Assembly: GCA_002862125.1 (NCBI GenBank)
Contig: PHSP01000003.1
Span: forward strand, 434,001-498,000
Direction: 5' to 3'
DNA from: Methylobacter sp. KS41
GTDB lineage: Bacteria; Pseudomonadota; Gammaproteobacteria; Methylococcales; Methylomonadaceae
Length of the DNA: 64,000 nucleotides
Shown here: positions 24,224 through 32,352 of the stretch, one piece after another
Numbering within the stretch: the first letter of the stretch is position 1
Layout: each line of letters begins with the position of its first letter
Position numbers and translations under genes: made by a program
The notes under the pieces: model-generated
Seen by the model: the letters and a program-made list of their open reading frames with translations, nothing else
Told to the model about the DNA's origin: nothing
Databases searched by the model: none

Positions 24224-25846
24224 TTAAAATCCCCATGGCGATGAACCGGAAGTGTCCATAAAAAAGAACTGTAGGATGGGATAGCCGAAGCTGATGGCCA
24301 TTAAAACGGCAATCACTTTGTTCCAGAGTTTAATGTCATTCAACCATTCAGGGAGAGACTCTACCGCATGGACCGGCTCGGCAAATTCAATTTGTTGATT
24401 GTAAGCCACTTCCGCCGGATTCAATTGAGTCTTTGCCAGATTGTAGATAAACAGGCAAGCCGAACCCAGCAGTATCAAGCCGCCAAATATCATCATGAAC
24501 TCATAAGGCTTCCAAGCCAGCGTCAGCAAATTGTTGTAAACAACACTGGAAATACGGCGGGGCTGGCCTAGCAAACCCAGCACATGCCAGGGAGTCGTCA
24601 AGATGCTCATGCCGATAAACCACGTCCATAACTGTACCAGAGCCATTGGACTGGAAAATAACGGTTTTTTTACCAGCATAGGCCACAAATAATAGGCGAT
24701 GGCAAAATACATAATGACGGTAGTGCCGGCAAAAATAAGATGAAAGTGACCGGGCACCCAGGCGGTATTATGGATCATGGCATTCATCGCATAACTGGCA
24801 TTGACTATCCCGCCGAAGCCACCAAAAATCAGCATCAATAATGACAGAATAACCGACAGCACCATGGTATTGGTCCAGGGCAGGCTGCCTATCCAGCCGA
24901 ACAGGCCCTTGCCGCCACGCAGGCGTCCGGCAATTTCCAGCGAGGCAATGACGGTAAAGCCGGTGACCAAAGTAGGCAAAGCGACCACGAAAGTGCCGAT
25001 TCCATGCAATAACTTCCAGCCCTTGGCCTGTTCAGGATCCATATAAAGATGATGAAAGCCTATCGGCAAAGCGAACACCGCCAATACAATAAATGCCAGC
25101 CGGGCCATTTCATCGCTGAACAAAAAGCCGCCCGCCTGTTTAGGCACAAACACATAAAAAGCGGTATAGGCAGGAATAAGCCAGAAATAAACGATGGGAT
25201 GTAAAGTCCAGGCGAACAACGTTCTGGCCAGCCCCGGATCAATCGTATCGATCCAGCCCAGGGACAGCGGGATCAATTGAAAAAGCACTTCCAAGGCAAC
25301 ACCGGCGCTGGTCCACAGCCACAACAAGGCATTCATTGTCGTTGCGAACATGGCTAAAGGCACGGGTTGCCCGGCGTTGGCTTTTTTCCATTGCATAAAC
25401 ATCACCAGCATGATGACGCACCAGACCCAGGAACCGGCAACCAGTAAAGTAGCGCCGATATAAAAGGCCGCATGCGCAACGATGGGCGGGTAAAACGTGT
25501 AAAGCACGGAGGCCTTGCCGGTCAACAAAGGAATCGCGGCCAAGACGACGCCAGTCAATGCAAGCCAGAATCCGCCCCATGCCAGCGGCATATTCCAGAC
25601 CGGTTGCTTTAGGCTGGCGGTAGCGATAGTGTAACCAAAACCCATAATAAAAAAGGTCGTCAGTACGAACGCCATCAATACCCCGTGGGTGCTGACCGAG
25701 GCAAAATAAACACTGGCTGAGTCCAGAGCGGGGATAAAGCCGCTACGCTCCAGCACCTGATATTCGCCCATGAAACAAGCCACGATAAAGGCAATAAATG
25801 CCACCCACAGATGGCTTAACGCCAGTTTTCTTGTCTCTTCATTCAT
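24224..25846 (-). CDS. Heme-copper oxidase subunit I, B-type (ba3-like)
   Basis: About 540 residues with 12-13 membrane helices. The HPIVYFWLIPAY segment supplies a copper ligand histidine and the cross-linked tyrosine in the B-family arrangement (H-P-x-V-Y), and AMIHNTAWVPGHFHLIFAG supplies the histidines for the haem and CuB. Subunit I reduces O2 to water while pumping protons; B-type enzymes typically have high oxygen affinity. The start at 25846 is fixed by AGGAGG 7 nt upstream and overlaps the 3' end of subunit II by 8 nt; an upstream in-frame extension to 25954 lies inside subunit II and is rejected. Confidence 0.92.
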   Translation of the reverse strand: MNEETRKLALSHLWVAFIAFIVACFMGEYQVLERSGFIPALDSASVYFASVSTHGVLMAFVLTTFFIMGFGYTIATASLKQPVWNMPLAWGGFWLALTGVVLAAIPLLTGKASVLYTFYPPIVAHAAFYIGATLLVAGSWVWCVIMLVMFMQWKKANAGQPVPLAMFATTMNALLWLWTSAGVALEVLFQLIPLSLGWIDTIDPGLARTLFAWTLHPIVYFWLIPAYTAFYVFVPKQAGGFLFSDEMARLAFIVLAVFALPIGFHHLYMDPEQAKGWKLLHGIGTFVVALPTLVTGFTVIASLEIAGRLRGGKGLFGWIGSLPWTNTMVLSVILSLLMLIFGGFGGIVNASYAMNAMIHNTAWVPGHFHLIFAGTTVIMYFAIAYYLWPMLVKKPLFSSPMALVQLWTWFIGMSILTTPWHVLGLLGQPRRISSVVYNNLLTLAWKPYEFMMIFGGLILLGSACLFIYNLAKTQLNPAEVAYNQQIEFAEPVHAVESLPEWLNDIKLWNKVIAVLMAISFGYPILQFFFMDTSGSSPWGF

Positions 25847-26450
25847 GGTTTGATCCTCCTTTAGCGGACGACTTTTCCGGAGCTTCCCAGTCTTCTTTGG
25901 CGATAACAGAAATATTGCTCCACATGTGGTTATGGCCCAAGCCACAATATTCATTACACAGCACCGGGTATTCGCCCGGTTTCGGAAAGGTGGTGGTTAT
26001 TTCCGCAACATAACCCGGCACGATCATCGTGCTCATGTTAGTCATCGGAATATGAACGCCGTGTAAAACATCCATGCTAACCCAGCGTAAGGTTATCGGC
26101 GTCTCGGCAGGGACGGTTATATGTTTGGGAAAAAATGAATAACGCCCGGCGACCATTCTGACTGTAACATTATCCTTGTCGTCAACTTGTACGCCCAGAT
26201 TATCTTCAGCAAATTCTTTACTTAAATGCAGACTGGCGGAATCGATGGTTTCAACTTTACTGGGAGGGTTAACACCGTGAAAAAAAGCATCAATAGTGAT
26301 AATGCCGACAAAAAGACCGATCACAACCATTGAGATGGTGATCCATTTTCGTTCCAGCTGGTCGATATGAATGCCGCGAAATTCCGTATAAAAATCCCGG
26401 AAGAGCTGTTCACATTTTTGTTTTAATGGTTCTATTTGCATAATGAACAC
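25839..26450 (-). CDS. Cytochrome c oxidase subunit II (ba3-like)
   Basis: A 203-residue subunit with one N-terminal membrane helix (ITISMVVIGLFVGIITIDAFF, about residues 36-56) and a periplasmic cupredoxin domain. The CuA site is intact: an upstream histidine in VLHGVHIP, then CNEYCGLGHNHM with both cysteines, glutamate, histidine and methionine. CuA receives electrons from cytochrome c. It starts directly (1 nt) after the stop of subunit IIa and overlaps subunit I. Confidence 0.92.
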   Translation of the reverse strand: MFIMQIEPLKQKCEQLFRDFYTEFRGIHIDQLERKWITISMVVIGLFVGIITIDAFFHGVNPPSKVETIDSASLHLSKEFAEDNLGVQVDDKDNVTVRMVAGRYSFFPKHITVPAETPITLRWVSMDVLHGVHIPMTNMSTMIVPGYVAEITTTFPKPGEYPVLCNEYCGLGHNHMWSNISVIAKEDWEAPEKSSAKGGSNHE

Positions 26451-26594
26451 CTAACCTCGCGGCAGAAATACGCCGTAATAAAGAAATAGCCATGCGACTA
26501 CCATACCGCCGATAACCACCGACATCAGCGCAAAGGTGCCCACGGGAGGGCTTTCGAGAATACGCTTGCGATCTTCTTCAGTCATTTTATCCAT
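26451..26594 (-). CDS. Cytochrome c oxidase subunit IIa
   Basis: A 47-residue single-helix protein: charged cytosolic end MDKMTEEDRKRILESPPVG, then one membrane helix (FALMSVVIGGMVVAWLFLYY). It matches the small subunit IIa of ba3-type oxidases, which supplies the helix missing from the short subunit II. The ATG at 26594 has AGAGAG upstream; the 26648 start is less likely. First gene of the IIa-II-I-cytochrome c operon. Confidence 0.82.
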   Translation of the reverse strand: MDKMTEEDRKRILESPPVGTFALMSVVIGGMVVAWLFLYYGVFLPRG

Positions 26595-26826
26595 CTCAGT
26601 CTCTCTTGTTATAGTTGTAAAGAATTCGATTTGATTATAAGCCTTCATGGTAGTCAGATGAGCAGTTCAGTGTTACCAGACTTCTGACTATAGTACGCCT
26701 GTTCGAGTTTGATGCCTCATAAATGTTCGGTCGGAGTTATTCGCCCTAAACGATGGCGCTCAAGAACGGGAATAAACTCCCTCCTTTCAATATATCTCTA
26801 TATCAACACGAAACGTCCGCCAGAAG

Positions 26827-27192
26827 TTAATCCATATTTTCATAGACGTCATTAGTAAAGCGCGGGGTGCAGACGGCTAAAAATACCAGGTCTCCAGTGC
26901 CGATGTTGGTTATTCTTTGTGGACACAGGGATGGAATAATAACCACATCTCCTGCCGATACCTGTTGCAGTTCCAGTCCGCCGACTTGAACTTCACCTAT
27001 CCCGGAAAGAATAACATATCTCTCGACAACACCATTTAAGCGATGCAGTTTAGTCGTCACCCCTGCCTTAACCGTAGCCCTGGCAATCGACACGCCTGGA
27101 TCAGCCGGTGAATTTGACAGTTCCAAAATAAAACAGCCTTCTTCAAAGTAGTATTCGTAGGCTTCATTGGCTTTTATGATTTGTGTTTGCAT
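26827..27192 (-). CDS. Cupin domain protein
   Basis: About 121 residues with a single cupin barrel. Motif 1 is degenerate (TTKLHRLNGVVERYVILSGIG) and motif 2 is present (GDVVIIPSLCPQRITNIG). The metal-binding histidine pair is reduced to one histidine per motif at best, so enzymatic activity is uncertain; a mannose-6-phosphate-isomerase-like or sensor cupin is possible. The ATG at 27192 is preferred to the frame start at 27237. It stands alone upstream of the oxidase operon, 230 bp away. Confidence 0.82.
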   Translation of the reverse strand: MQTQIIKANEAYEYYFEEGCFILELSNSPADPGVSIARATVKAGVTTKLHRLNGVVERYVILSGIGEVQVGGLELQQVSAGDVVIIPSLCPQRITNIGTGDLVFLAVCTPRFTNDVYENMD

Positions 27193-27257
27193 GGATGGCT
27201 TATTCTCTAAAAAATACGTAATACTGCGAGCAGTCAACTTCAGGGGGTTTTACTAAT

Positions 27258-27449
27258 TCAATTAAGTACAGGTGCATAGCTTATTGCGATCCGGCAATTT
27301 ACTGAGTCCATTTGTTGGGTTACGAAAAACTGCTTCCTGAACTGCGCAATTTGATTAAGCGCATAATACGGCTTCCCCCTGCAAATTTGCTCATATAACG
27401 AATCACCTAAAGCCAGAATGAACATATCTGTCGTTGTATTGATTTGCAT
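27258..27449 (-). CDS. Short hypothetical frame
   Basis: A 63-codon frame (IAQFRKQFFVTQQMDSVNCR at the C-terminal side) with a moderately protein-like composition but no clear ribosome binding site and no recognised family. It could be a small gene or a chance frame beside a REP-like repeat. Confidence 0.25.
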   Translation of the reverse strand: MQINTTTDMFILALGDSLYEQICRGKPYYALNQIAQFRKQFFVTQQMDSVNCRIAISYAPVLN

Positions 27450-27510
27450 ATTTATTTTGATTGCTGTGCGGAAAATCGGTCATTTTAATATAAGAATCTG
27501 GCAACCCGTG

Positions 27511-27580
27511 GATGCGGTGATGTACGAACCGCATCAATCGCGGACGATGCGGTTCACTTCTTTTTCCACAGCCTACGAAC
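27511..27580. repeat. REP-like repeat family 2, copy 1
   Basis: A 70-bp repeat with the palindrome GAACCGCAT...ATGCGGTTC and the end TACGAAC. Near-identical copies lie at 28167-28236 and 32191-32260. The neighbouring short frames across these are repeat-derived. It lies in a gene-free stretch of about 590 bp between the cupin gene and the repeat-protein gene. Confidence 0.85.
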
Positions 27581-27778
27581 ATGTTGTATAAAGAGAGTGC
27601 GTAGGGCAAAATGGCATGGCGTGTTCATGCGAACGAAACCAACAACCATAGCGCGCATTATTAAACCGCTAAAAAATCTCAGCAATCGCTAATGAGTGAG
27701 AAAACCGTTTCTTCAGAACTGGGGATGACAAAAATTCCTGGGCAATATTAATTAAATCATTTATACGAGGTAAACGTT

Positions 27779-28117
27779 ATGAGTATTCTCAATAAAAGTT
27801 ACTTTCTTCTGGTCACAGCTATTTGTTTGACCATATTATCTATGCCAAGTTATGCGCGAGCGGGTGGCGCTGGTGTAGGCTACGGCAATAGGGGGGCAGC
27901 TGGTTCGCCTGCGGGTGCGCCAGGTATTCCTGCTGCAGGAGCTCCTGGTTACGGCGCACGCGGCGCTGGCGCGCCAGGTGTTCCTGCTGCTGGGGCTCCA
28001 GGCTACGGCGTACGCGGCGCTGGCGCGCCAGGTGTTCCTGCTGCTGGGGCTCCAGGCTACGGTGCTCCGGGCGCTAATGCAAATGGCGGCGTAAATCGTG
28101 CTGGAGCTAGACGGTAG
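27779..28117 (+). CDS. Secreted elastin-like Gly/Ala/Pro repeat protein
   Basis: A 112-residue protein with a signal peptide (residues 1-27, ending SMPSYARA) and a mature part made almost entirely of Gly, Ala and Pro. Three 18-residue tandem units are visible: GAPG(I/V)PAAGAPGYGARGA, the second and third nearly identical. This composition resembles elastin-like or collagen-like low-complexity proteins that form flexible extracellular filaments. The ATG has GAGG 9 nt upstream. No family is known to me. It is transcribed away from the sulfotransferase operon and is flanked on both sides by REP-like repeats. Confidence 0.72.
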   Translation: MSILNKSYFLLVTAICLTILSMPSYARAGGAGVGYGNRGAAGSPAGAPGIPAAGAPGYGARGAGAPGVPAAGAPGYGVRGAGAPGVPAAGAPGYGAPGANANGGVNRAGARR

Positions 28118-28166
28118 GCTTTTAATCAAGCTGATGTTTTCGGGATTGCCTCAGTTTCAGCCCATA

Positions 28167-28236
28167 GATACGGTGAGGTAAGAACCGCATCAATCGCGAA
28201 CGATGCGGTTCACTTCGTTTACCGCATCCCACGAAC
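28167..28236. repeat. REP-like repeat family 2, copy 2
   Basis: Second copy of the 70-bp repeat with GAACCGCAT...ATGCGGTTC, located between the elastin-like gene and the convergent arylsulfotransferase-like gene, where the hairpin could act on both transcripts. Confidence 0.85.
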
Positions 28237-28239
28237 TCT

Positions 28240-29664
28240 CTATTGCTCATTTTTTTGGATCAGAAACTGTTTATTGCAATGACGGGCTGCAATTGCTGCT
28301 AGGGGCTTTTTAGCTGCTTTTTGAGTAAGATAGCGGCTCCACGAAACTATGCCAATGCGGCTTTCGTCGTAATCATTGACTCGAGACCAGAGCAACTGGC
28401 CCTTGGTGAAACGAAGATGCCTTCCAAAGCTGGATTCCTCTATGAAAAGCCCCCCATCCGGAAGAATTTCTGCCCGACCCTCAGTCATAGTAATGGGCTT
28501 AGCTTCTTCGAGCAATTTTGCAAATGGTTCTGTTACTCGCTTAGCCCCAAAATCATAGACAAATACTCGATTAATGTCACCGGGCTTGACGAAAGTCTGG
28601 CTGGTAGGCGCTCCGCCGTAGACATTGTTGCTAAAAACAGATATGCGATCATCATCAACAAAACGAGCTGAATGCTGGTTCATCCATGGACCTTGCTGAT
28701 GCCAGACGATCTTTCCAGTTGAAGGGCGATAAAGGAAGACCGTGCTCAGATGTCGCGCAGAAATCAAGAGGTCTCCACGCATCCAATAGGCAGTATCCTT
28801 GTGGGCAACCGAAATTTGATTTATATGAATAGGATCACCCTGAAAACTCATTCCCGAAGTGCCTAATAGTAGCTCCCTTAGACCGTTGTCTATAAGAATC
28901 TTGGAGAAAGAACGGTTCTCGAGCATTTGTCTGTTCAGCGAGACACGGGCCAAGGAGTCGTCTCTGAGCTGGTTCTTGAGCTTTAGATTATCGGCGAAGT
29001 AAGCATCCGAAACAGCCGGAGTCCAAATGGAAACCCCGTCCAGAGCAATCTCGTTAGAGTGATGCATGACTTTATCTAAAACCCATTCTGGTTCAGTGCT
29101 GCATAAGTCCAAACGTACCATTGAATTAAAGGTGTTGAAAATAATGTCACCGTTATCAAGAAGCACGGGGTGAAATGCACGGCTTACTTTTATTTGTTCT
29201 TTTGGCGCCCATTTTTTGTTGGAAATTTTTTGATATATAGCTTCCCAGTCGGGAATCCATTACGCCATGACTTCACCATCTGATAGACGAATCAGCTGAA
29301 TAATCGAATATTTTATTTTTGGGTCAACTCCGGAAAAGAGCAGGTAGCCCTTGTCTTCGTGAGACGGGAATTTCCTGATCCAGTAAGGTTTTTCAGTGGC
29401 TGTTTTGTCAATTAATAGAGGTGTTGTTGATTCGCCAGAAATCTCAATTAATGCTTGCTTAACAAGGGACGGGAATTCGGCAACCGCAAGAACCATCTTT
29501 GTTTGAGCTTCACTTAGGCGAGGCCCATTCCTCATGGCGTGCCAAACCAATCCAGCTGTGATTAAAACTGTAACGATCATTAGAGTCATTAAAGCAGCAA
29601 TGATCCAAATCCAGAAGGCTACCCTTGACTTCTCAGGATGACTTTTGTTTTGGCTTTCCTTCAT
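28240..29664 (-). pseudogene. Arylsulfotransferase-like (ASST) gene interrupted by an ochre codon
   Basis: Two frames lie in the same reading frame: an N-terminal 134 codons (29260-29664) with one membrane helix (WIWIIAALMTLMIVTVLI), and a C-terminal part (28240-29166) with the arylsulfotransferase-type repeats. They are joined by TAA (29260-29262) and 31 sense codons that continue the protein (WIPDWEAIYQKI, KKWAPKEQIKVSRAFHPVLL). Repaired, the product would be about 474 residues, anchored with its propeller domain outside the cytosol. ASST enzymes move sulfate between phenolic or other acceptors without PAPS. The start overlaps the sulfotransferase stop as ATGA, so it is the last gene of that operon. 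It is either a recent pseudogene or a readthrough gene. Confidence 0.7.
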
Positions 29665-30791
29665 TGGTTGACGGGCCGTTGGTTCGAAACAAAAACATTG
29701 CGCGGATTAGTCAGGAGATCAAGGTATGTTTGCCCTGTTGCATGAACAAGCGCCGGAGAGAACTCCTCAACGCCTTTGCCTTCAGCTTTGGGCGGCCATA
29801 TTTGATCAGCAAGAGCAATCGTGTTAACTTTGATGCCAAGCGACTGAAAGAGTTTGGATAAAAATGCATTAGGCTCAATGCGCATCGTGTCGTGATGGAT
29901 CAGATGAATTTGCGGGCTATCTAGTGTCAGAACATTCTTATAGATTGCGTTCCAGTAATCCAACCAATAATCAGGTTCGTCAGGCTTAAATGAGGGATTC
30001 ATACCGGGAACTGCGAAGCAAAATGGACGATGCGCCAAACCAAACTCATGATGCCCCAGCCATTTCATGTATTGGAGGATGAACCTATTGCCTTGTTGCA
30101 CCTCCAAAAAACGCTGGTGTTGCCAAAAAAGGGAGCGAGCTGTATCAACAGGATGGCGATAGACCAGAAGAACCGTTGCAGATGGATCAGCGCAAAGGCA
30201 ATTCAGTCTAGTCAGGTTATTGTTGTTTTTGGATAAATATCGACGAGGCGCACTATCACCAGGATTTTCACGCTTCCGAATGGAAACAAGTTTTCTGTAG
30301 TCAGCAAAAGCATCCATCGTTTGCCTGGAAGGGACGGAAAGTCCATAACAATGATTATTCTTGCTTTGTTTGCTGAATGTCTGCCAGAACACTTCTTCAA
30401 ATGCTTCGGCACTATCATAGCCAATCAACATACCATCCCCATGCGCACGTTCTGAAAAACTGGCTTCACGCATTCCGAACTCAGCTATCCTTTTCCATAA
30501 ATTGGGGGCTAAAACAAAGGGCATGTCTCGATAGTTCAACGAGCTAAACACGTCGACCTGATCAAGAATTCTGAGCAGCAAGGTCGTTCCGGATCGCGCC
30601 AGACCACAGACATAGACCGGATTATCATGGGATAAGCCTTGACCATCAGCCGCTGCACCTTTGGGAGTTATATTTTTTTGCAGTGCAAATTGCCGCTCCA
30701 GATCGAAAGAAAGCCTGCGCACTGAGTTTGGTTCCAAAGCCAGCCAATGAAGACAGCGTTCAAGAAGACTGTAATTGGCATTGCTCATCAT
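29661..30791 (-). CDS. PAPS-dependent sulfotransferase family protein
   Basis: About 376 residues. The 5'-phosphosulfate loop is VCGLARSGTTLLLRIL near the N-terminus, and the 3'-phosphate motif is LVYRHPVDTARSLFWQHQRF in the middle, both typical of sulfotransferases that use PAPS. The acceptor is unknown; the operon context suggests a surface glycan, lipid or protein. The ATG at 30791 lies 5 nt after the stop of the upstream membrane gene, and the stop overlaps the next start, so translation is coupled. The longer frame to 30845 lies inside the upstream gene and is rejected. Confidence 0.88.
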   Translation of the reverse strand: MMSNANYSLLERCLHWLALEPNSVRRLSFDLERQFALQKNITPKGAAADGQGLSHDNPVYVCGLARSGTTLLLRILDQVDVFSSLNYRDMPFVLAPNLWKRIAEFGMREASFSERAHGDGMLIGYDSAEAFEEVFWQTFSKQSKNNHCYGLSVPSRQTMDAFADYRKLVSIRKRENPGDSAPRRYLSKNNNNLTRLNCLCADPSATVLLVYRHPVDTARSLFWQHQRFLEVQQGNRFILQYMKWLGHHEFGLAHRPFCFAVPGMNPSFKPDEPDYWLDYWNAIYKNVLTLDSPQIHLIHHDTMRIEPNAFLSKLFQSLGIKVNTIALADQIWPPKAEGKGVEEFSPALVHATGQTYLDLLTNPRNVFVSNQRPVNQ

Positions 30792-30796
30792 TTTAT

Positions 30797-31165
30797 TTAT
30801 ATCTGAAAGTTGCGAGGGAAATACCTTGTACGCCCCCAAAACCAAAACATCGAAAGTATCGTCAGCGAAGCCAGGTAAATCTCTTCGTTGGTCTCATCCC
30901 AGTCAAAAAGCCAGAGCGGGGCGAAGGTGACAATAGAGAGAAATACGCAAAACCCAAGAAAGAGCGTGCTTAACAATACAATTTTGGCACCTGCAGCTAG
31001 AAGAGAGCGTTGACGCTCATCATCCGTTACCGCAGATTGAAATTTTGCAAACCCAATATGAATTAACGTTATTTGCTGCTTGAATCTTGCTCCACGCATT
31101 ACTCGAATCACCAACTCAACCAGAATAATTGCGTTACAAAAAGCAATAAAAAAAGCCAATAACAT
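30797..31165 (-). CDS. Small membrane protein of the sulfotransferase operon
   Basis: A 122-residue protein with about three membrane helices (AFFIAFCNAIILVELVIRV, KIVLLSTLFLGFCVFLSIVTF and IYLASLTILSMFWFW). The start overlaps the previous stop as TAATG and the stop is followed almost at once by the sulfotransferase start, so it is firmly in the operon. I do not recognise a family. It may anchor or transport a substrate for the sulfotransferase. Confidence 0.72.
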   Translation of the reverse strand: MLLAFFIAFCNAIILVELVIRVMRGARFKQQITLIHIGFAKFQSAVTDDERQRSLLAAGAKIVLLSTLFLGFCVFLSIVTFAPLWLFDWDETNEEIYLASLTILSMFWFWGRTRYFPRNFQI

Positions 31166-31374
31166 TAACCCTTGAACCGCATTCGGCGGAAAAGGCGTTT
31201 AATTGGATACCAGACTACGCCGACGACAAGCATGACGATACCAACGGCAATGCCCAAAACGGCTGCAACTACCCCAGTTCCCAATCCCGGCCCCACATAA
31301 GCAGAAGCTACCGTTGGGTTAAGGATTAGGCTCAATAAAATAAACGATAACACGCTTTTTTGACAATTTTTCAT
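31165..31374 (-). CDS. Small signal-peptide membrane protein
   Basis: A 69-residue protein with a signal peptide ending TVASA, then YVGPGLGTGVVAAVLG and one membrane helix (GIVMLVVGVVWYPIKRLF) with a basic cytosolic tail (RRMRFKG). Similar small proteins are found beside sulfotransferase or phosphatase genes, but their role is unknown. First gene of the operon; the stop is shared with the next start (TAATG). Confidence 0.72.
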   Translation of the reverse strand: MKNCQKSVLSFILLSLILNPTVASAYVGPGLGTGVVAAVLGIAVGIVMLVVGVVWYPIKRLFRRMRFKG

Positions 31375-31509
31375 AAGTAATCACACCGAAGCTAAATTGC
31401 GCATAAAAATCTATTCTCTGATAGTGTTGGTCTGCTCAGAATTATTATTGTAAGGAGCTGTCGCTACCACCTACCCATCTTATCGCTCCTAGCTTAAACA
31501 TCTTTAACC

Positions 31510-31600
31510 GGATGAGTAAACGACAGTAGCTCATCGATATGGCTGTTAGGCCAGTCGGCGACTTTTCCAAGATAGGGCATTGCCAGAGGGTTTTAATAGT
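31510..31600 (-). pseudogene. Possible IS66-like transposase C-terminal remnant
   Basis: The minus strand contains YLGKVADWPNSHIDELLSF, resembling the C-terminal tail of IS66 transposases (R-L-x-DWPxSR-x-x-ELLP). The sequence on both sides is broken by stops. Very short, so this is weak. Confidence 0.25.
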
Positions 31601-31695
31601 AACATCCTGGGATGTTCATGCCTAACCAAAAACTTACATTCGAAATCAGGTTGACAAATCCGCTTACCTTCTCACTTTTGAGCATGGTAAAACTT

Positions 31696-31814
31696 GCCGC
31701 GGCGCCCCTGCTTTCCTTCATGGGCTGTTTAAGCTTCAGACGGAGACCCCGGCGGTTCTTGCCGAATTGTTAATCAACCTCTAAAGGTTCCGATAGGGGC
31801 GCCTTCCAGCGGCG
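31696..31814. ncRNA. Candidate structured RNA element
   Basis: GGCGCCCCT (31701-31709) pairs perfectly with AGGGGCGCC (31795-31803), and the flanking GCCGC (31696-31700) pairs with GCGGC (31809-31813) across a 5-nt bulge. Inside lie GCTT...AAGC (31710-31734), CGGC-ggttctt-GCCG (31750-31764) and AACCT-ctaa-AGGTT (31777-31790). This gives a closed multibranch fold in a gene-free 980-bp stretch. I cannot match it to a known riboswitch or ribozyme, and orientation is not clear. Confidence 0.4.
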
Positions 31815-32190
31815 CATGTATCAAAAGAATCTCCATTTCTAACTCTATTGGACATTTAATGTCAACTTGATATTGACTTTGGCTGCCTGTTATACAATTG
31901 ACCTCATCATCTGGTTTGATAGCTCATTGGTTAGTGATACAAAACAGTGATATCCTTTTCTTGAGGTTTAATTTAACGATGAAAAGTGCAAATAATTCGA
32001 AGAAAATATGCAAATAATGTGCAAATTTTAATTAACGACTTTAGCTTGTGGATTATATCGATAGCCAGCTCCCATAAACGGCGTGAGTTAACTCCTGATT
32101 CGGCAAAAATCGGGCAGCTTTTTTCTCATTTTTTGACAAGACTGTCGATGGTCTGATCAGAGAAAATGTAGTTTGTACTTGCAGCCTGTA

Positions 32191-32260
32191 GGATGCGGTG
32201 AGGTACGAACCGCATCAATCGCAAACGATGCAGTTCACTTCGTTTACCGCATCTACGAAC
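32191..32260. repeat. REP-like repeat family 2, copy 3
   Basis: Third copy of the 70-bp repeat seen at 27511 and 28167, with one palindrome arm mutated (GATGCAGTTC). It lies beyond the 3' end of the PEP-CTERM protein gene. Confidence 0.85.
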
Positions 32261-32352
32261 TGCAAATTTGAGGGAATTGACTGTCTCAGTCTGACCCCAA
32301 ACCAGTCTCCAAAATGCGTATCTCCCTTTGTCGAACTCCCAATCAGTAAAAT

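Noticed and set aside
27836-28129. Minus-strand Ser/Arg-rich frame of 97 codons
   Set aside because: Antisense image of the Gly-Ala-Pro tandem repeats; lacks a ribosome binding site.
31696-31814. Considered as a cyclic-di-GMP, TPP or cobalamin riboswitch or a hammerhead ribozyme
   Set aside because: The conserved core sequences of these classes are not present on either strand by eye.
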